The notes: generated by a model not told the origin, from the letters alone. A stretch of 12,671 nt of DNA from Bacilli bacterium (GCA_900757295.1 CAAENH010000123.1:1-12671); one strand, 5' to 3'. Shown: positions 1 to 9,634, numbered from the stretch's first letter. Made by a program: numbers and translations.

Positions 1-1359
1 CAATTGATTATTTATCAATCCTGCTGTACTAATAGATAAAGCCTGAATAATAAAGTATTTATCAGATGCAGCAACAACTGAAGTATCGCATAATAACATA
101 TACAAATTTTTGTCACTAATATTACAGCTGTTGATAAAATGTTGATAAAATGATTTTACTTTAGCCAAATCATTTTTGTTTGCACCCACAAAACAATTGT
201 TAACGCGTATTTTTTTTACTTTTTGTATTTCATTATCTGCATTTTGAATACTAACAGATTCATTTTTTTCTGTTTTTATTTCCTGGGAAATAACTTTCTC
301 TTCTTTATTTCCCGGGAAATAATTTTTTTGTGCCTTGTTCCCCATATATTCTAATAAAATCATCTGAACAATTATATATGGGTCAATACTAACATTTATA
401 AAAACATTATTTACTAAATCTAAAATCAAATTTTTAACATCATCAAACGATAATCTGTTTTCATTAATATTTCCCAATTTAATATCAATTGCTCGATTTT
501 TTAGATGAATAATCAATTTATTTATTAGTACTTTACAATCAATACTAGAGTTTTTAAATTCATCAAGCATTTGATTTAAGCCATTTATATCATTTTCTTC
601 TAATAAATTAATAAGCTTCTGAATCTTTGCTGTGGGAATATCGCCAAAAGTTTTTTGGACACTGTCTAAATCTATATTATTTCTTTGAGCTGATAATTGA
701 TCTAAAATGCTTAAAGCGTCCCTTAAACCGCCATCACTAAGTTGAGCAATTTCTTTAATAGCATCTTCGGTAATACTAATATTTTCATTCTCACATACAT
801 ATTTCAACCTAGAACATAAATCACTCATTGAAATCCTAGTGAAATCAAATCTTTGAGTTCTAGATAAAATTGTAATTGGAACATTCTGAATATCAGTAGT
901 AGCTAATATGAATACCACATGTGAAGGTGGTTCTTCTAAAGTCAAAAGTAAAGCATTAAAAGCACTTGTTGATAACATGTGGACTTCATCAATAATATAT
1001 ACTTTAAACTTAGAATTACTAGGTGCTAATTTAATATTATTAATTAGTTCTCTAATTTCATCTACGCCATTATTAGAAGCAGCATCAATTTCAATAATAT
1101 CAGGATTATCCTTGAAATTTTTGCAAGATTCGCACTCCATACATGGGTTTCCATTAATAGGATGTTGGCAATTTATGCTTCTAGCAAATATTTTTGCCAT
1201 TGTAGTTTTGCCTGTTCCTCTAGGTCCAGTAAAAATATAAGCATGCGATATTTTGTTGTTAATAACTGCATTTTTTAGAGTTTCACATACATATTTCTGG
1301 CCACTAACTTCTTCAAAAGTAGCTGGCCTATATCTACGATATAAAACTTTATAATTCAT
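1..1359 (-). CDS. dnaX: DNA polymerase III subunit gamma/tau (partial, C-terminus off the left edge)
   Basis: DnaX is the ATPase of the clamp loader that places the DnaN ring on DNA and ties polymerase cores to the fork. I translated the minus strand from ATG at 1359; the frame stays open for 453 codons to the window edge. Seen: start MNYKVLYRRYRP, Walker A GPRGTGKTT (residues 45-53), zinc-binding cysteines C64, C73, C76 and C79, Walker B VYIIDEVHM (120-128), an SRC-type motif changed to SRT (166-168) and a sensor-2 motif GGLRDAL. The AAA+ core and collar end near residue 343. A lysine-rich linker and the start of a tau-type C-terminal domain follow. The linker start holds a possible frameshift site and two palindromes (separate entries). 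The ribosome site is probably GGGTGAT, about 7 bases before ATG. It lies downstream of the SRP RNA gene and tadA, as in B. subtilis, although the order of those two differs here. Confidence 0.97.
   Translation of the reverse strand, partial: MNYKVLYRRYRPATFEEVSGQKYVCETLKNAVINNKISHAYIFTGPRGTGKTTMAKIFARSINCQHPINGNPCMECESCKNFKDNPDIIEIDAASNNGVDEIRELINNIKLAPSNSKFKVYIIDEVHMLSTSAFNALLLTLEEPPSHVVFILATTDIQNVPITILSRTQRFDFTRISMSDLCSRLKYVCENENISITEDAIKEIAQLSDGGLRDALSILDQLSAQRNNIDLDSVQKTFGDIPTAKIQKLINLLEENDINGLNQMLDEFKNSSIDCKVLINKLIIHLKNRAIDIKLGNINENRLSFDDVKNLILDLVNNVFINVSIDPYIIVQMILLEYMGNKAQKNYFPGNKEEKVISQEIKTEKNESVSIQNADNEIQKVKKIRVNNCFVGANKNDLAKVKSFYQHFINSCNISDKNLYMLLCDTSVVAASDKYFIIQALSISTAGLINNQL
278..291. 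promoter_or_regulatory. second Noc-binding-site-like palindrome, one central mismatch
   Basis: ATTTCCTGGGAAAT differs from the neighbouring perfect site by one central base. The repeated unit extends to 18 bases (276-293), and 11 bases separate it from the first (305-322). The pair lies in the DnaX linker codons, a region free to vary, so selection for the DNA or RNA sequence rather than the protein is plausible. Confidence 0.5.
305..328 (-). other. candidate programmed -1 frameshift site in dnaX
   Basis: On the coding strand the in-frame codons CAA AAA AAT (344-346) contain the heptamer A AAA AAT (328 down to 322), which fits X XXY YYZ, within a run of seven A. After a -1 slip the next codons read TTA TTT CCC GGG AAA TAA, so translation would stop at 307-305 and give a product of about 351 residues. 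That product would keep the ATPase core and collar (domains I-III) and lose the tau part. A perfect 18-base palindrome starts at the heptamer's last base and can pair with a near-copy 11 bases further on, giving a stem of 17 matches in 18. In E. coli, gamma is made by -1 slippage in dnaX; B. subtilis is usually described as making tau only. Use here is inferred. The spacing is shorter than usual, although the GC core of the stem lies 6 bases beyond the heptamer. Confidence 0.45.
307..320. promoter_or_regulatory. Noc-binding-site-like palindrome, perfect match, inside dnaX
   Basis: The sequence is ATTTCCCGGGAAAT, identical to the published Noc-binding consensus of B. subtilis as I recall it. 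It is the centre of the perfect 18-base palindrome TTATTTCCCGGGAAATAA (305-322). Noc is a ParB paralogue that blocks division over the nucleoid. No noc gene is in this window, so the protein's presence is inferred. Confidence 0.6.
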
Positions 1360-1388
1360 CTAGCTATCACCCGGACTTTCCAGTAAAT

Positions 1389-1397
1389 ATTATATCA
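1389..1397 (-). promoter_or_regulatory. probable dnaX promoter (extended -10)
   Basis: The minus strand reads TGATATAAT: a perfect TATAAT (1394-1389) with the TGn extension. No convincing -35 is seen at 17 bases, in line with an extended -10 promoter. Transcription would start near 1382, about 23 bases before the dnaX ATG, and the element sits just after the tadA stop codon. Confidence 0.6.
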
Positions 1398-1403
1398 TAT
1401 ATT

Positions 1404-1823
1404 TCACTTTTTTCTTTTATTTTTAAAAAAATCTGTTAATAATTTTTTATATTTTTCCTCATCAGTTTGCATATTGTTTAATTTTATAAAATTAGTTTTA
1501 GAATAACCATGTTTATAATCAAGTTTATCTAATAAATAATAGACTGTAGACAAGTGAGCTTCTTTAATTACTGTTTCGCACATTTTACAAGGTTTTAAAG
1601 TTACAATCATAATGCAATCATTCAGATTCCATCTTTTTAATTTTTTTGCTGCTCTTTTCAAGCATTTTATTTCTGCATGAGCTGTTATATCATGTGTTTT
1701 TTCTTTAGTATTAGTAGCATAGCAAAGGACTTTTTCATTTTTCAATATCATTGCTGCTACCGGCACTTCAGACCTTTTAGAACTTTTTTCTGCAATTTTT
1801 AACAATTTATCTATATATTTCAT
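1404..1823 (-). CDS. tadA: tRNA-specific adenosine deaminase (TadA-like)
   Basis: TadA converts the wobble adenosine of tRNA-Arg (ACG anticodon) to inosine, using zinc. This 139-residue protein has the cytidine/deoxycytidylate deaminase fold motifs HAE (H49, E51) and PCKMC (C79, C82), which give the zinc ligands and the proton-shuttling glutamate. N38 fits the conserved substrate-binding asparagine. It is slightly short for the family, and the normally well-kept TLEPC is TLKPC here (K77). The C-terminal third is lysine-rich and divergent and lacks the usual glycine/alanine-rich stretch after the second cysteine. The start is well supported by GAGGTG six bases before ATG. It lies directly after the SRP RNA gene and before dnaX; all three are also neighbours in B. 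subtilis, which favours TadA over other deaminases of this superfamily, though the substrate is inferred. Confidence 0.85.
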   Translation of the reverse strand: MKYIDKLLKIAEKSSKRSEVPVAAMILKNEKVLCYATNTKEKTHDITAHAEIKCLKRAAKKLKRWNLNDCIMIVTLKPCKMCETVIKEAHLSTVYYLLDKLDYKHGYSKTNFIKLNNMQTDEEKYKKLLTDFFKNKRKK

Positions 1824-1836
1824 GTTTTCACCTCAT

Positions 1837-1914
1837 AAAAAAAGTGCACACAAATAGGGATTGATGTGGCTGCTATCTTCCGATCCTGACCAAGTTACAA
1901 TATATTTGTTGCAC
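1837..1914 (-). ncRNA. ffs: small bacterial SRP RNA (scRNA / 4.5S-like)
   Basis: The minus strand holds the SRP domain IV signature GGTCAGG-ATC-GGAA-GAT-AGCAGCC: a GGAA tetraloop closed by a 3-bp stem above the conserved symmetric and asymmetric loops that bind Ffh. The ends pair: GTGCAACAAATA at the 5' end with TATTTGTGTGCAC at the 3' end, allowing one bulge. Seven T follow (1843-1837), so the closing helix serves as the terminator. The predicted start at G1914 comes from the promoter entry and falls on the first paired base. Length is about 71-78 nt, the short type without an Alu domain. The RNA ends only 13 bases before the tadA ATG, so tadA probably depends on read-through or on a promoter I cannot see. 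Confidence 0.92.
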
Positions 1915-1920
1915 GCTAAG

Positions 1921-1949
1921 ATTGTAACAAAATAATCCAAATTATTCAA
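1921..1949 (-). promoter_or_regulatory. SRP RNA promoter
   Basis: The minus strand has -35 TTGAAT (1949-1944), a 17-base spacer and -10 TACAAT (1926-1921), a good sigma-A-type match. The expected start near 1914 agrees with the 5' end deduced from RNA folding. Confidence 0.8.
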
Positions 1950-1960
1950 ATTTTTCACAA

Positions 1961-1976
1961 TGTTTCACGTGAAACT
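1961..1976. promoter_or_regulatory. parS: parS site 1 (15 of 16 bases)
   Basis: TGTTTCACGTGAAACT matches the Bacilli ParB (Spo0J) site TGTTNCACGTGAAACA except for the last base, and the 14-base core GTTTCACGTGAAAC is intact. It lies 11 bases upstream of the SRP RNA -35 box, so bound ParB could touch that promoter. Confidence 0.85.
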
Positions 1977-1988
1977 CTCAATAAGTCT

Positions 1989-2026
1989 AAAAAAAGCATA
2001 AACTAATAGAAAACTTTTAGAATGCT
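1989..2026 (-). terminator. candidate intrinsic terminator upstream of the SRP RNA promoter
   Basis: The minus strand reads AGCAT-T-CTAAAAG-TTTT-CTATTAG-TTT-ATGCT, then six more T. Outer and inner stems form with a small internal loop and one mismatch. It may be a second stop for gyrA read-through, or the end of an unrecognised small transcript from 2030-2250. Confidence 0.45.
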
Positions 2027-2185
2027 CAAGTAAGTTAGATATGTTTTTTTAAAATAAATTTAAATTTTTAAATTCCTAATCCTATTTAAAATGTGCAATT
2101 TTCTAATGTATTAATTCAAATGATTGTAAATAATTAATTTTGAGCAAATTTAATATGGTATCTAAAAAATATAACAGTAGGCCCA

Positions 2186-2201
2186 CGTTTCACGTGAAAC
2201 A
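2186..2201. promoter_or_regulatory. parS: parS site 2 (15 of 16 bases)
   Basis: CGTTTCACGTGAAACA keeps the full 14-base core GTTTCACGTGAAAC; only the first outer base differs from the consensus. Confidence 0.85.
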
Positions 2202-2253
2202 TCATTAAATAAAACTATATTTTAAATACTCTACCAAATTAAAATTGATCAAA

Positions 2254-2269
2254 TGTTTCACGTGAAACA
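2254..2269. promoter_or_regulatory. parS: parS site 3 (perfect)
   Basis: TGTTTCACGTGAAACA is a perfect match to the ParB-binding consensus of Bacilli. Its centre is 68 bases from site 2 and 26 bases from site 4. Confidence 0.93.
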
Positions 2270-2295
2270 AAAAAGAAAAGGTTTCACGTGAAACC
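2270..2295 (-). terminator. candidate gyrA terminator formed by parS site 4
   Basis: On the minus strand the six-base stem GGTTTC/GAAACC with loop ACGT is followed at once by TTTTCTTTTTT. That is the form of a modest intrinsic terminator starting at the gyrA stop codon. The stem is short, so efficiency may be partial. Confidence 0.5.
2280..2295. promoter_or_regulatory. parS: parS site 4, overlapping the gyrA stop codon
   Basis: GGTTTCACGTGAAACC has the perfect 14-base core with G/C outer bases instead of T/A. Its last base is the final base of the gyrA TAG stop codon. In RNA it folds as GGUUUC-ACGU-GAAACC and is followed by a T-rich run (see terminator entry). Confidence 0.85.
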
Positions 2296-4733
2296 TAATC
2301 TTCAATTGATTCTTCTGTACTTTCTTCTTTATCTACTAAGCTTATTGTTGCAACAGTTTGATTATCTTTTAAATTTATTAATCTAACGCCTTGAGTAACG
2401 CGACCCATAGTAGAAATTTGATCTAAAGGCATTCTCATTATAATTCCACTATTAGTAATAATCATTAAGTCTTTATTGGGCTCAACTAATTTAAATGATG
2501 CAATACCGCCATTTTTGTCTGTGATATTAAGTGCTTTAACACCCTTACTTCCACGTTTAGTAGCTCTATATTCTGAAATAATAGTTTTCTTACCGTATCC
2601 TTTTTCAGTAACAATTAAGATTTCTTTATTATCATCAGCTAATTCAGCTCCAATACAATTAGAACCATCAAGAGTAATACCCTTAACTCCACTAGCAGTT
2701 CTTCCCATAACACGAACTTCATTCTCGTCGAATTTAACCATTCTGCCATTGCTAGAACCAATTAAAATCGAATCATTACCAGTTGTTTTTTTAACAGATA
2801 TTAATTCATCAGTATCTTTTAAATTAATACAAATTTTTCCAGTGTTTCTTATTCTACTAAATTCATCTAATAAAGTTTTCTTTACAAGACCATTCTTAGT
2901 TGCAAAAAATAAGTATTTAACTTCTTCATCAGAATTAATAGTAATAATAGAATTAATCATTTCATCTTTTTCAATTTGCAATAAGTTAATAATAGGAAGT
3001 CCTTTTGATTGTCGACTAAATTCAGGAACTTCATATCCCTTTAATCTATACACCTTACCTTTGTTAGTAAAGAATAATACATAATCATGTGTGGATAAGT
3101 TAATTAAATGTTCAACGAAATCTTCCTCGTTAGTTGACATTCCCTTTACACCTACGCCACCTCTATTTTGAGTTTTGTAAGTATCAGAAGTACATCTTTT
3201 AATATAACCTTTATTAGTAAGCGTTATTATAATGTTTTCCTGAGGTATTAAAGATTCGTCCTCAATAAACTCAATAGCAGTCATATCAATATTTGTACGT
3301 CTCTCATCAGCATATTTGTTTTTAATTTCTAACAATTCTTCTTTAATAATATTTAATACTCTTTCATCACTTGCAAGAATTGCTTGATATTCTTCAATAG
3401 CCTTTAATAAATCATCTAATTCTTTCTCAATCTTTTCTCTTTCTAAACCAGTTAATCGACGTAATTTCATTTCTAAAATAGCATCTGACTGTAAATTATC
3501 TAAGCCAAACTTGCTCATTAACTGTTCTTTTGCAATTGCATCAGTCTTAGAAGCTCTAATAATTTTAATAACTTCATCTAAATTATCTAAAGCTATTTTT
3601 AAACCATTTAAAATATGTACTCTAGCTTGTGCTTTTTCTAAATCAAACTTAGTTCTTCTAATAATAACTTCCATTTGATAATCGATATATTTAGATATGA
3701 TATCTTTCAAAGGTAAGACCACTGGGCGTTTTTGATCTAACATTAACAAATTTATACCATATGTTGTTTGTAACTGAGTATGTTTGTATAAATTATTTAA
3801 TACAACATTAGCATTAGCATCCTTTTTTAAATAAATTACAACTCTAACAGGATTTTCTAAGTTAGATTCTTCATGAATATCACTAATTCCATCAATAATT
3901 TTATCTCTAACAAGTTGTCCTATTCTAGACTGAAATTCAGCCTTATTAACTTGATAAGGAAGCTCAGTAACAATAATTCTAGATCTACCATGAGTTTCTT
4001 CGATTTCTACTTTACCTCTAATAGTTATAGAACCTTTACCAGTTTCATAAGCTTTCTTTATTCCACTATTTCCTAATATGGACGCTCCTGTTGGAAAATC
4101 AGGACCTTTAATAAACTGCATCAATCCATCTGTATCTATATCTTTATTATCAATATATGCAACACAACCATCAATAACTTCTCCTAAATTATGTGGTGGA
4201 ATATTTGTTGCCATACCTACAGCTATTCCCATTGTTCCATTAACTAGAATATTAGGAAATCTACTAGGTAATATTTCAGGTTCTTTTTCAGTTTCATCAA
4301 AGTTATCAATGAAATCAACAGTATTTTTATTTATATCTCTAGTCATTTCTAGAGCTAGTTTTTCTAATCTTGCTTCGGTATAACGATATGCAGCTGCACC
4401 ATCACCATCCATATTACCAAAGTTACCATGTCCATCAACTAAAACATGTCTGAAACTAAAAGGTTGAGCCATACGAACCATTGCTTCATATATAGATGAA
4501 TCTCCATGTGGATGATATTTTCCCATAACGTCTCCAACGATTCTTGCACTCTTTCTATGAGGCTTATCAGGTGTATAGCCAGCTTCATACATTGAATAGA
4601 TAATTCTTCTATGAACTGGCTTTAAACCATCTCTAAGGTCAGGTAAAGCACGAGCAGTTATAACACTCATAGAATATCTTAAAAATGAATCTTTTACTTC
4701 TTCAACAATATTATTTTCAATAATTCTATCCAT
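2295..4733 (-). CDS. gyrA: DNA gyrase subunit A
   Basis: GyrA is the breaking-and-rejoining subunit of gyrase; with GyrB it adds negative supercoils ahead of and behind the fork. The 812 residues are full length. Seen: the start [21 protein letters not shown], the winged-helix stretch [13 protein letters not shown] (73-85), and the catalytic tyrosine in [11 protein letters not shown] (Y118, preceded by R117). The C-terminal beta-pinwheel has repeated blade motifs and a GyrA box QNRGGVG (522-528), a variant of the usual QRRGGKG. The box supports gyrase rather than topoisomerase IV. At the quinolone-contact positions it carries S79 and E83, the normal type for Gram-positives. The tail is acidic. 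AGGAGGT seven bases before ATG overlaps the gyrB stop codon, and the 10-base gap shows an operon with gyrB. parS site 4 touches its stop codon. Confidence 0.98.
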   Translation of the reverse strand: MDRIIENNIVEEVKDSFLRYSMSVITARALPDLRDGLKPVHRRIIYSMYEAGYTPDKPHRKSARIVGDVMGKYHPHGDSSIYEAMVRMAQPFSFRHVLVDGHGNFGNMDGDGAAAYRYTEARLEKLALEMTRDINKNTVDFIDNFDETEKEPEILPSRFPNILVNGTMGIAVGMATNIPPHNLGEVIDGCVAYIDNKDIDTDGLMQFIKGPDFPTGASILGNSGIKKAYETGKGSITIRGKVEIEETHGRSRIIVTELPYQVNKAEFQSRIGQLVRDKIIDGISDIHEESNLENPVRVVIYLKKDANANVVLNNLYKHTQLQTTYGINLLMLDQKRPVVLPLKDIISKYIDYQMEVIIRRTKFDLEKAQARVHILNGLKIALDNLDEVIKIIRASKTDAIAKEQLMSKFGLDNLQSDAILEMKLRRLTGLEREKIEKELDDLLKAIEEYQAILASDERVLNIIKEELLEIKNKYADERRTNIDMTAIEFIEDESLIPQENIIITLTNKGYIKRCTSDTYKTQNRGGVGVKGMSTNEEDFVEHLINLSTHDYVLFFTNKGKVYRLKGYEVPEFSRQSKGLPIINLLQIEKDEMINSIITINSDEEVKYLFFATKNGLVKKTLLDEFSRIRNTGKICINLKDTDELISVKKTTGNDSILIGSSNGRMVKFDENEVRVMGRTASGVKGITLDGSNCIGAELADDNKEILIVTEKGYGKKTIISEYRATKRGSKGVKALNITDKNGGIASFKLVEPNKDLMIITNSGIIMRMPLDQISTMGRVTQGVRLINLKDNQTVATISLVDKEESTEESIED

Positions 4734-4743
4734 AATAAACCTC

Positions 4744-7747
<3,004 letters not shown>

Positions 7748-7779
7748 TTTAAGCCTCTCTTGCGTTTATATAATAAAAT

Positions 7780-7809
7780 AATAGGTATTCTCATACTCCT
7801 ATACCTATT
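7780..7809 (-). terminator. inverted repeat between comK and recF (weak terminator or leader hairpin)
   Basis: Nine-base perfect arms AATAGGTAT and ATACCTATT are separated by a 12-base loop. On the minus strand the hairpin is followed by TATTTTATTATAT, which is T-rich but interrupted. It could end the comK transcript partially or be part of the recF leader. Confidence 0.4.
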
Positions 7810-7812
7810 TAA

Positions 7813-7821
7813 ATTATATCA
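7813..7821 (-). promoter_or_regulatory. probable promoter of the recF-gyrB-gyrA operon
   Basis: The minus strand reads TGATATAAT, an extended -10 with perfect TATAAT (7818-7813), the same form as the dnaX promoter. No good -35 is seen. The predicted start near 7806 would fall within the 7780-7809 hairpin, giving a leader of about 60 bases. Confidence 0.55.
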
Positions 7822-7836
7822 CAAATTAGCCCTATT

Positions 7837-8295
7837 TTAAACAATATTATTGATTTTCTTGCGCTTTCTAAGCGTACTTTCTAATAAAGATGCTCTTAAT
7901 ATTTGATTTTCCATTATTCCAAATGAAACATCAACAATAATCTCCTTTTGATTATCAAAAATAATCTTAGTTTTTTCATTATTTTTAATAAAATTTTTTA
8001 TATTATTTAACGATATCCATGAACAATTATTTAAACGCGGAGATGAAGTGGGAAAAAATATTATTTCTCTACTTTCTTCAATAATAATTGGCGATTTATG
8101 TGTAATACCAATTAAATTCTTTGTTCCAATTTTCCTTCCTAAATAAGAACTTCCAAAATATTCACAACTCTCTTCTAAAATATTTGAAGGTGTTTTATCT
8201 ATAAAAAACTCTCGTTCCTCCTCAATTACCTTTGTTTTATTATCTAAAGCTATTAAAGCTAAAGTTGAGTTATTTATTTCATAACTTTCTTTCAT
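7837..8295 (-). CDS. comK: ComK-family competence transcription factor, short form
   Basis: ComK is the master activator of DNA-uptake genes in Bacillus; it binds pairs of AT-rich K-boxes in the minor groove. This 152-residue protein matches the family along its length by my recollection of B. subtilis ComK: start SYEINNSTLALI, then CEYFGSSYLGRKIGT (44-58), ITHKSPI (64-70), FFPTSSPRLNNCSWIS (80-95) and ENQILRASLL (129-138). B. subtilis ComK has about 192 residues, and this one stops about where the core ends, so the tail with the MecA-binding FMLYP motif is absent. AAGGAGGA seven bases before ATG supports the start. It lies between dnaN and recF, where many Bacilli carry the S4-domain gene yaaA. 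A terminator and its own promoter separate it from dnaN. Family membership is firm; a role in competence here is inferred. Confidence 0.88.
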   Translation of the reverse strand: MKESYEINNSTLALIALDNKTKVIEEEREFFIDKTPSNILEESCEYFGSSYLGRKIGTKNLIGITHKSPIIIEESREIIFFPTSSPRLNNCSWISLNNIKNFIKNNEKTKIIFDNQKEIIVDVSFGIMENQILRASLLESTLRKRKKINNIV

Positions 8296-8323
8296 CCAAA
8301 ATCCTCCTTAAAAAATTTTCTTT

Positions 8324-8332
8324 CTTATACCA
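8324..8332 (-). promoter_or_regulatory. probable comK promoter (extended -10)
   Basis: The minus strand reads TGGTATAAG, an extended -10 with TATAAG (8329-8324). A TCGACA lies upstream, but at 21 bases it is too far for a normal -35. The start would be near 8317, about 22 bases before the ATG. Confidence 0.5.
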
Positions 8333-8361
8333 CCACAATAAAGAAAAAAATGTCGAACTAT

Positions 8362-8386
8362 AAAAAAAAATAGCATTTCTGCTATT
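8362..8386 (-). terminator. dnaN terminator
   Basis: AATAGCA-GAAA-TGCTATT makes a perfect seven-base stem with a GAAA tetraloop, followed by nine T. The hairpin starts within the dnaN TAA stop codon. It separates the dnaA-dnaN unit from comK. Confidence 0.85.
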
Positions 8387-9503
8387 AATAAGTTTTTATA
8401 GGTAATATTAAATGAATAAGAGATTCATCATTTACTGATTTAATAACTATAGGTTTTACATCACTATTTAATAATATAAGTATTTCTTCATCTTTAATAG
8501 TTTTCAAAGCTTCTAACATGTACTTAGCACTAAAAGAAATATCAATTTTAGAAGCAGTATCGATTTCTACATCTACTTTTTCTTCTACTTTTCCTATTTC
8601 TGAAGCATAAGAATTAATTACCATTTTTCCATCTTCTATTTTCATTTTAACAATATTTTTATCTTTTCCTTGTGTTAATAAAGAAGCTCTATCAATAGCA
8701 GCAAAGTAATCAGACAAATTAGTTTTAGCTATTATTTCAAATTCTGTAGGAATTAAATTAGAAGTATTAGGATAATTTCCATTTAACAGATTACTTTGGA
8801 ATAATATATTTTTATATTTAAATAGAATCTTGTTATTGAAAATATGTAATTCTAAATCTTCATCATCACTAATAATTTTATCAAATTCAATTAAATTCTT
8901 ACCTGGAATAACAATATTAACTTCATCTTTTACACTTTCAACTAAAGTTATATTCTTTTTAGATAATCTATAAGAATCTGTAGCCACACATTCTAATAAG
9001 TTACCTACAATTTTTAAATTAATACCAGTTAAAATAGGTCTTAACTCTTGATTAGATATCGCAAATACTGTTTGATTAATAATATTCTTAAATACATCAC
9101 TTCTTAATTTTAAAGGGGTTTTACTTTCCTCTAATTTTAATGTTGGATATTCTTTTGGATCTAAACAATTTAAATTGTATTGATTATTTTCTGTAAATAT
9201 TTTAATTTTTAAACCATCAATAACTTCAAAGTTAATAATATCAGTAGGCATTTTTCTTATAATTTCTGTAATAAATTTACTTTGAATAATTATAACTCCA
9301 GTTTTATCAATATTAGTTATTTCTTTTGCTTCAATAAAAGTTTTTATAGTTAAATCAGAATCACTAGCAGTTAATGATAGTCCTTCTTCTGTTAACTCAA
9401 ACTTAATACCATTTAATATTGGTATTATATTTTTAATAGATATAGCTTTCGTAACATATGTTAAATTTTCTAATAATATATTTTTTTGAATTGCAAATTT
9501 CAT
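8385..9503 (-). CDS. dnaN: DNA polymerase III beta sliding clamp
   Basis: DnaN forms the dimeric ring that holds DNA polymerase III on the template and recruits repair proteins through a pocket between its second and third domains. The 372 residues are normal for the family (three clamp folds of about 120 residues). Seen: the start MKFAIQKNILLENLTYV with PILNGIKFE shortly after, RPILTGINLKI opening the second domain, ATDSYRLSKK with the pocket region near 175, and a C-terminus ending in a family-typical LILPIKTY, a stretch that helps build the binding pocket. AAGAAGG about eight bases before ATG supports the start. It follows dnaA after a 131-base spacer rich in DnaA-box-like repeats and ends in its own terminator. 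Confidence 0.97.
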   Translation of the reverse strand: MKFAIQKNILLENLTYVTKAISIKNIIPILNGIKFELTEEGLSLTASDSDLTIKTFIEAKEITNIDKTGVIIIQSKFITEIIRKMPTDIINFEVIDGLKIKIFTENNQYNLNCLDPKEYPTLKLEESKTPLKLRSDVFKNIINQTVFAISNQELRPILTGINLKIVGNLLECVATDSYRLSKKNITLVESVKDEVNIVIPGKNLIEFDKIISDDEDLELHIFNNKILFKYKNILFQSNLLNGNYPNTSNLIPTEFEIIAKTNLSDYFAAIDRASLLTQGKDKNIVKMKIEDGKMVINSYASEIGKVEEKVDVEIDTASKIDISFSAKYMLEALKTIKDEEILILLNSDVKPIVIKSVNDESLIHLILPIKTY

Positions 9504-9547
9504 TTATTTTCCTTCTTTCTAAATTTAATATTAATAATAGCGTTAAT

Positions 9548-9562
9548 AATGTTAATAACTTG
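9548..9562. repeat. 15-base direct repeat, copy 1
   Basis: AATGTTAATAACTTG is identical to 9602-9616, 54 bases apart. Each copy contains the DnaA-box-like 9-mer TTATTAACA on the minus strand. Confidence 0.85.
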
Positions 9563-9601
9563 CAAATTACCCACAATATTAGGTAAAAATCGACATTTTC
9601 T

Positions 9602-9616
9602 AATGTTAATAACTTG
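9602..9616. repeat. 15-base direct repeat, copy 2
   Basis: AATGTTAATAACTTG is identical to 9548-9562. The 54-base period is about five helical turns, which would place bound proteins on the same face of the DNA. Confidence 0.85.
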
Positions 9617-9634
9617 TTAATTACTACTATTTTA

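Larger units (their letters stand above)
1950..2294. other. non-coding stretch between gyrA and the SRP RNA gene
   Basis: I see no credible coding region. The stretch holds four ParB-type palindromes and a minus-strand hairpin with a T run, listed separately. The rest, about 2030-2180, is very AT-rich with no tRNA fold and no clear promoter. Confidence 0.7.

Noticed and set aside
908..1240. Plus-strand open frame of 110 codons
   Set aside because: It lies wholly opposite dnaX, has no ribosome site or recognisable domain, and reads as the complement of well-conserved clamp-loader codons.
1977..2253. tRNA or small protein gene between gyrA and the SRP RNA gene
   Set aside because: I found no cloverleaf arms, no T-loop sequence and no open frame with a ribosome site.
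2476..3084. Plus-strand open frame of 202 codons
   Set aside because: It is antisense to the gyrA C-terminal domain, with a hydrophobic, serine-rich composition typical of reversed AT-rich codons and no family motifs.
3873..4383. Two plus-strand open frames within gyrA
   Set aside because: Both are antisense to the conserved gyrase core and show no ribosome site or domain.
7837..8295. S4-domain protein YaaA in the gene slot between dnaN and recF
   Set aside because: Position alone suggested it, but the protein has no S4 RNA-binding motif and matches ComK motifs throughout.
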